NCBI GenBank assembly: GCA_030824295.1
Contig: JAVBYA010000432.1
Coordinates: 1 to 8,038 of the forward strand
From: Bacteroidota bacterium
GTDB taxonomy: Bacteria; Bacteroidota; Ignavibacteria; UBA10030; UBA8401
Length of the DNA: 8,038 nucleotides
Direction of reading: 5' to 3'
The position numbers and the translations under genes are program-made. This document shows, one piece after another, positions 5,289-8,038 of the stretch; position 1 is the stretch's first letter, and each line of letters begins with the position of its first letter. The notes beneath the pieces were generated by a model. The model was given only the letters and a program-made list of their open reading frames with translations, searched no databases and had not been told where the DNA came from.

Positions 5289-6659
5289 ATGTCTGCAGCT
5301 GCATCCAATTCCGCACGTCCGTTCACCCCTGTTTCCATTGCCGCCACCGATGTCCATAAGACCCTCTCGCGCCATATGCTCGCGGATGGGTTCGATATGG
5401 TCATCGACCTGAAGAAGAGTCAGGGAGCCTATATCTACGACTCCCGTTACGGAAAACGGTTCCTGGATTTCTTCTCATTCTTCGGTTCCTCCGCACTTGG
5501 CATGAACCACCCCAAATTGACCACGCCCGAGTTCATGGAGAAACTCGCGTATGTGGCGGTCAACAAGCCGTCCAATTCGGACGTCTATTCGGTCGAGATG
5601 GCGGAATTCGTCGAAACATTCGGTCAACTGGCACAGCCGGACTATCTGCCGTATGCGTTCTTCATTGACGGTGGCGCGTTGGCGAATGAGAATGCGATGA
5701 AGGCGGCATTCGATTGGAAGGTCCGGAAGAACTTCGCGAAAGGATACACCACGGAGAAGGGGCATCAGATCATCCACTTCCGTCATTCGTTCCATGGACG
5801 GAGCGGCTACACGATGGCACTGACGAACACCGATCCGACCAAGACGAACTACTTCCCGAAATTCAAGTGGCCGCGTATTCACAATCCGGCGATGAAGTTC
5901 CCTCAGACCGAAGAGAACATCAAGCAGGTGATCGAAGAGGAACAGACAGCGCTTCGTCAGGTGAAGGAAGCGATCATCAACAATCCGGATGACATTGCAG
6001 CGATCCTCATCGAACCGATCCAGGCGGAGGGAGGGGACAATCACTTCCGTCCCGAATTCCTGCAGGCGCTCCGTACGATCTGCGATGAGAGCGAGATCCT
6101 GCTCATCTTCGACGAAGTACAGTCGGGTGTCGGTCTCACCGGGAAGATGTGGGCACATGAATATTTCGTGAAGCCGGACCTGATGTCCTTCGGCAAGAAG
6201 ACGCACATCTGCGGATTCATGGCAAGCACACGCATCGACGATATCCTCGAGAATGTGTTCAAGAAAGCAAGCCGCATCAACTCCACGTTCGGGGGCAATC
6301 TTGTGGATATGGTCCGGTCGAAGCGTATCTTCGAGGTGATCCACGAGGACAATCTCATCGAGAACGCCCGCGTGCAGGGGGACTATCTGCTCGGCAAGAT
6401 CCAGGGCATGACCCAGGAATTCCCGAAGCTGGTCACGAATCCGCGCGGCCGCGGTCTCATGTGCGCGTTCGATCTGGATTCGGCACAGAACCGGAATCAG
6501 CTGATCGATAAAGCGTACGAAGAAGGACTCATCCTGATCGGATGCGGTGACCGTTCCATCCGGTTCCGTACTCCTCTGAACATCAAGCAGGAAGAGTTGA
6601 ATGAAGGGCTCGGCATCATCGGCAAAGCGCTCAAAGAACTGAGCGTCGGAGAATTATAA
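5289..6659 (+). CDS. lat: L-lysine 6-aminotransferase (lysine epsilon-aminotransferase)
   Basis: Class III PLP aminotransferase that moves the epsilon-amino group of L-lysine to 2-oxoglutarate, giving 2-aminoadipate 6-semialdehyde (which cyclises to piperideine-6-carboxylate) and glutamate. At 456 residues it closely matches actinobacterial Lat in length and remembered sequence. Shared blocks include SSALGMN (67-73), NKPSNSDVYSV (92-102), GGALANENAMKAAFDWK (128-144), FHGRSGYT (168-175), IEPIQAEGGDNHFRPEF (241-257), IFDEVQSG (273-280, with D275), FGKKTHICG (301-309, PLP lysine K303 as the residue after Gly) and NPRGRGLMCAF (384-394). No expected residue is missing. The start is firm: AAAGGAG (5276-5282) lies six bases before ATG 5289. 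It follows the aldehyde dehydrogenase that could consume its product, but has its own putative promoter. A hairpin lies downstream, before nadE. In other bacteria the same enzyme feeds beta-lactam synthesis; no such genes are visible here. Confidence 0.95.
   Translation: MSAAASNSARPFTPVSIAATDVHKTLSRHMLADGFDMVIDLKKSQGAYIYDSRYGKRFLDFFSFFGSSALGMNHPKLTTPEFMEKLAYVAVNKPSNSDVYSVEMAEFVETFGQLAQPDYLPYAFFIDGGALANENAMKAAFDWKVRKNFAKGYTTEKGHQIIHFRHSFHGRSGYTMALTNTDPTKTNYFPKFKWPRIHNPAMKFPQTEENIKQVIEEEQTALRQVKEAIINNPDDIAAILIEPIQAEGGDNHFRPEFLQALRTICDESEILLIFDEVQSGVGLTGKMWAHEYFVKPDLMSFGKKTHICGFMASTRIDDILENVFKKASRINSTFGGNLVDMVRSKRIFEVIHEDNLIENARVQGDYLLGKIQGMTQEFPKLVTNPRGRGLMCAFDLDSAQNRNQLIDKAYEEGLILIGCGDRSIRFRTPLNIKQEELNEGLGIIGKALKELSVGEL
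6648..6652 (+). promoter_or_regulatory. Shine-Dalgarno-like GGAGA that would serve a TTG start at 6660
   Basis: GGAGA lies inside the last codons of lat (Gly-Glu), seven bases before a TTG (6660-6662) that abuts the lat stop and is in frame with nadE. It would add 19 residues to NadE. The bases are also simply lat codons, so the match may be incidental, but it is better than anything before ATG 6717. Confidence 0.25.
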
Positions 6660-6670
6660 TTGCAAGAACA

Positions 6671-6703
6671 GAGAGCGGTGACCGGTGATCGGTCCCCGCT
6701 CTC
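6671..6703 (+). terminator. Strong imperfect hairpin between lat and nadE, possible terminator or attenuator
   Basis: GAGAGCGG (6671-6678) pairs with CCGCTCTC (6696-6703). Inside it GACCG (6680-6684) pairs with CGGTC (6690-6694) around a 5-base loop. The result is 13 base pairs with one T/C mismatch. The following ATTGAATTATA is AU-rich but not a U-run. It starts 12 bases after the lat stop and ends 13 bases before ATG 6717. It could reduce read-through into nadE, or protect the 3' end of lat mRNA. If translation starts at TTG 6660, it would be coding. Confidence 0.5.
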
Positions 6704-6716
6704 ATTGAATTATACC

Positions 6717-7562
6717 ATGGAATCTACCAACGACCATATCACCGATCCGCTGGCGCTGAACATGCGCACCGTCCGTTCCATGCTCGTGCAGTTCGTCGCG
6801 GATGAAGTGAAGAACGCCGGCTTTTCGAAAGCGGTGCTCGGACTCTCCGGCGGGATCGATTCCGCCGTTGCCGCGTATCTTGCTGCCGAAGCGCTGGGAT
6901 CGAAGAACGTCACGGCAGTGATGATGCCGTACCGTACGAGCAGTCCGGCAAGTCTCTCCGATGCAGAAAAGGTCGTCGATGCATTAAAGGTGCGCAGCGA
7001 GGTCGTTGAGATCACGTCGATGGTCGAACCGCTGTTCACAGCGCAGAAGATCAAGGAGAACCTCCGGAAGGGGAACATCATGGCGCGGCAGCGGATGATC
7101 GTCCTCTATGATATATCGCAGCGTGAGAGGGCTTTGGTCATCGGCACGTCGAACAAGACGGAATCGATGCTGGGGTACGGGACCCTTTTCGGTGATATGG
7201 CGTGCGCCATCAATCCGCTCGGGGACCTCTATAAAACGCACGTCTGGGCGTTGGCAGAGGAACTCGGGGTCCCCAAACAGATCATCACCAAGAAACCGAC
7301 CGCCGATCTGTGGGAAGGTCAAACGGACGAAGCGGAATTGGGCTTCAGCTATGCCATGGCGGACAAACTGCTGTATGCCATGGTGGATGAACGGAGGACG
7401 GACGAAGAACTGCTGCAGATGGGGTTCCCGAAGTCCTTCGTCGAATCGGTCCGGACGAAGGTCCGGGTGAACCAGTTCAAACGCCGGCCGCCGCTGATCG
7501 CCAAGATATCGCACCGGACGGTGAACATCGATTTCCGCTATGTACGGGATTGGGGTGTGTGA
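6717..7562 (+). CDS. nadE: NAD+ synthase, ammonia-dependent type
   Basis: Amidates nicotinate adenine dinucleotide (NaAD) to NAD+ with ATP, the last step of NAD synthesis, in the cytoplasm. From ATG 6717 it has 281 residues, near the length of E. coli NadE. It has no N-terminal nitrilase-type glutaminase domain, so it should use free ammonia. Visible marks are the PP-loop LGLSGGIDSA (41-50), RKGNIMARQRM (117-127), GTSNKTE (143-149), GDMACAINPLGDLYKT (159-174) and KKPTADLWEGQTDE (192-205). All are typical of NadE. The start is uncertain. ATG 6717 has no clear Shine-Dalgarno, whereas an in-frame TTG at 6660 has GGAGA upstream and would add 19 residues encoded across the hairpin. I prefer ATG because the recognisable family sequence begins just after it. 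The stop overlaps the rsmI start by one base (TGATG), suggesting coupled translation. Confidence 0.95.
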   Translation: MESTNDHITDPLALNMRTVRSMLVQFVADEVKNAGFSKAVLGLSGGIDSAVAAYLAAEALGSKNVTAVMMPYRTSSPASLSDAEKVVDALKVRSEVVEITSMVEPLFTAQKIKENLRKGNIMARQRMIVLYDISQRERALVIGTSNKTESMLGYGTLFGDMACAINPLGDLYKTHVWALAEELGVPKQIITKKPTADLWEGQTDEAELGFSYAMADKLLYAMVDERRTDEELLQMGFPKSFVESVRTKVRVNQFKRRPPLIAKISHRTVNIDFRYVRDWGV

Positions 7563-8038
7563 TGAGCGAAGAGATCGTCGGAGGGACATTGTACGTGGTA
7601 CCGACTCCCATCGGCAATCTGGAGGATATCACGCTGCGTGCGCTCCGCGTGCTGAAGGACGTGACCATCATCGCCGCCGAAGATACCCGGACAACGAAAT
7701 TCCTGCTTGACCATTACAATATTCAAAAGCCCCTCCTCAGTTTCTATTCCCAGAACGAAGCGGTCCGTGTACCGCAGATCATCCAGCGGCTGCTCAACGG
7801 CGATTCCGTTGCGCTCGTTTCGGATGCCGGAACACCCGGCATCTCCGATCCGGCGCACTCCATCATCACCGCTGCCATCGAGAACGGGATCCTCATCGTA
7901 CCGCTGCCGGGCCCGACGGCATTCGTGCCGGCGCTCGTCGCCAGCGGCATGCCGACCCATGAATTCATCTTCGCCGGTTTCCTTCCGCATAAGAAAGGGA
8001 GGAAGACCAAGATGGAACGGCTGCGGGACGAGGAACGG
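7562..8038 (+). CDS. rsmI: 16S rRNA (cytidine1402-2'-O)-methyltransferase RsmI, N-terminal part (cut by window edge)
   Basis: SAM-dependent tetrapyrrole-methylase-fold enzyme that 2'-O-methylates C1402 in the decoding centre of 16S rRNA. The frame is open from ATG 7562 to the last base (159 codons), about 55% of the usual length of near 285 residues. Visible marks are YVVPTPIGNLEDITLRAL (11-28), AAEDTRTT (38-45), SDAGTPGISDP (87-97), PLPGPTA (114-120) and FAGFLPHKKGRK (137-148), in the right order and spacing. The usual SDPG is SDPA here, a mild change. The start shares its A with the nadE stop codon. No clear Shine-Dalgarno is seen beyond a G-rich stretch, so translation probably depends on nadE. 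Confidence 0.95.
   Translation, partial: MSEEIVGGTLYVVPTPIGNLEDITLRALRVLKDVTIIAAEDTRTTKFLLDHYNIQKPLLSFYSQNEAVRVPQIIQRLLNGDSVALVSDAGTPGISDPAHSIITAAIENGILIVPLPGPTAFVPALVASGMPTHEFIFAGFLPHKKGRKTKMERLRDEER

Noticed and set aside
5475..6344. A 289-codon minus-strand open frame opposite lat
   Set aside because: It is antisense to a fully recognisable Lat and has no motif, no ribosome site and no independent support.
1..8038. Mobile element, CRISPR array, tRNA, rRNA or defence system
   Set aside because: No transposase, integrase, regularly spaced repeats, cloverleaf or rRNA sequence is seen on either strand. All long frames are explained by ordinary metabolic and housekeeping genes.

Overview
The window is a gene-dense stretch of a bacterial chromosome, moderately GC-rich by eye. 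It holds eight protein genes and almost no spare DNA. Nothing marks it as phage, plasmid, transposon, CRISPR or genomic island. The protein types point loosely to the Bacteroidota/Chlorobi/Ignavibacteria (FCB) side of the bacteria: an FCB-like ammonia-dependent NadE, lysine 6-aminotransferase, a CBS-type pyridoxal-phosphate (PLP) enzyme, and weak Shine-Dalgarno sites on several genes. This placement is inference from protein style and has not been checked by a search.

Layout. Positions 1-409 on the minus strand carry the N-terminal 136 residues of a cystathionine beta-synthase/cysteine synthase-type enzyme, cut by the window edge. A 151-nt divergent intergenic region (410-560) follows, with a recognisable promoter in each direction. 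A plus-strand run then reads: plsY-type acyltransferase (561-1178), secreted HtrA-type serine protease (1159-2271), purB (2272-3567) and an NAD(P)-dependent aldehyde dehydrogenase (3590-5077). Its joints are a 20-bp overlap, a direct abutment and a 22-nt gap, so it is probably one operon. It ends at a perfect 11-bp stem hairpin at 5091-5120.

The second plus-strand unit begins in the 211-nt gap 5078-5288. This gap holds a consensus TATAAT box surrounded by three inverted repeats, then a strong Shine-Dalgarno site and lat, an L-lysine 6-aminotransferase (5289-6659). A strong imperfect hairpin (6671-6703) separates lat from nadE (6717-7562), whose stop codon overlaps the start of rsmI by one base. 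rsmI runs off the right edge after 159 codons.

Function. The clearest biological theme is lysine degradation. Lat would move the epsilon-amino group of lysine to 2-oxoglutarate, giving 2-aminoadipate 6-semialdehyde (in equilibrium with piperideine-6-carboxylate). The aldehyde dehydrogenase next door is the natural candidate to oxidise this to 2-aminoadipate. The two genes are adjacent but separated by a hairpin and a promoter, so lat probably has its own control. The other genes are housekeeping: phospholipid synthesis, envelope protein quality control, purine synthesis, NAD synthesis and 16S rRNA methylation. I found no convincing undescribed system. The most interesting items are the clustered inverted repeats at the lat promoter, the motif deviations in PlsY, and the hairpin that complicates the nadE start.
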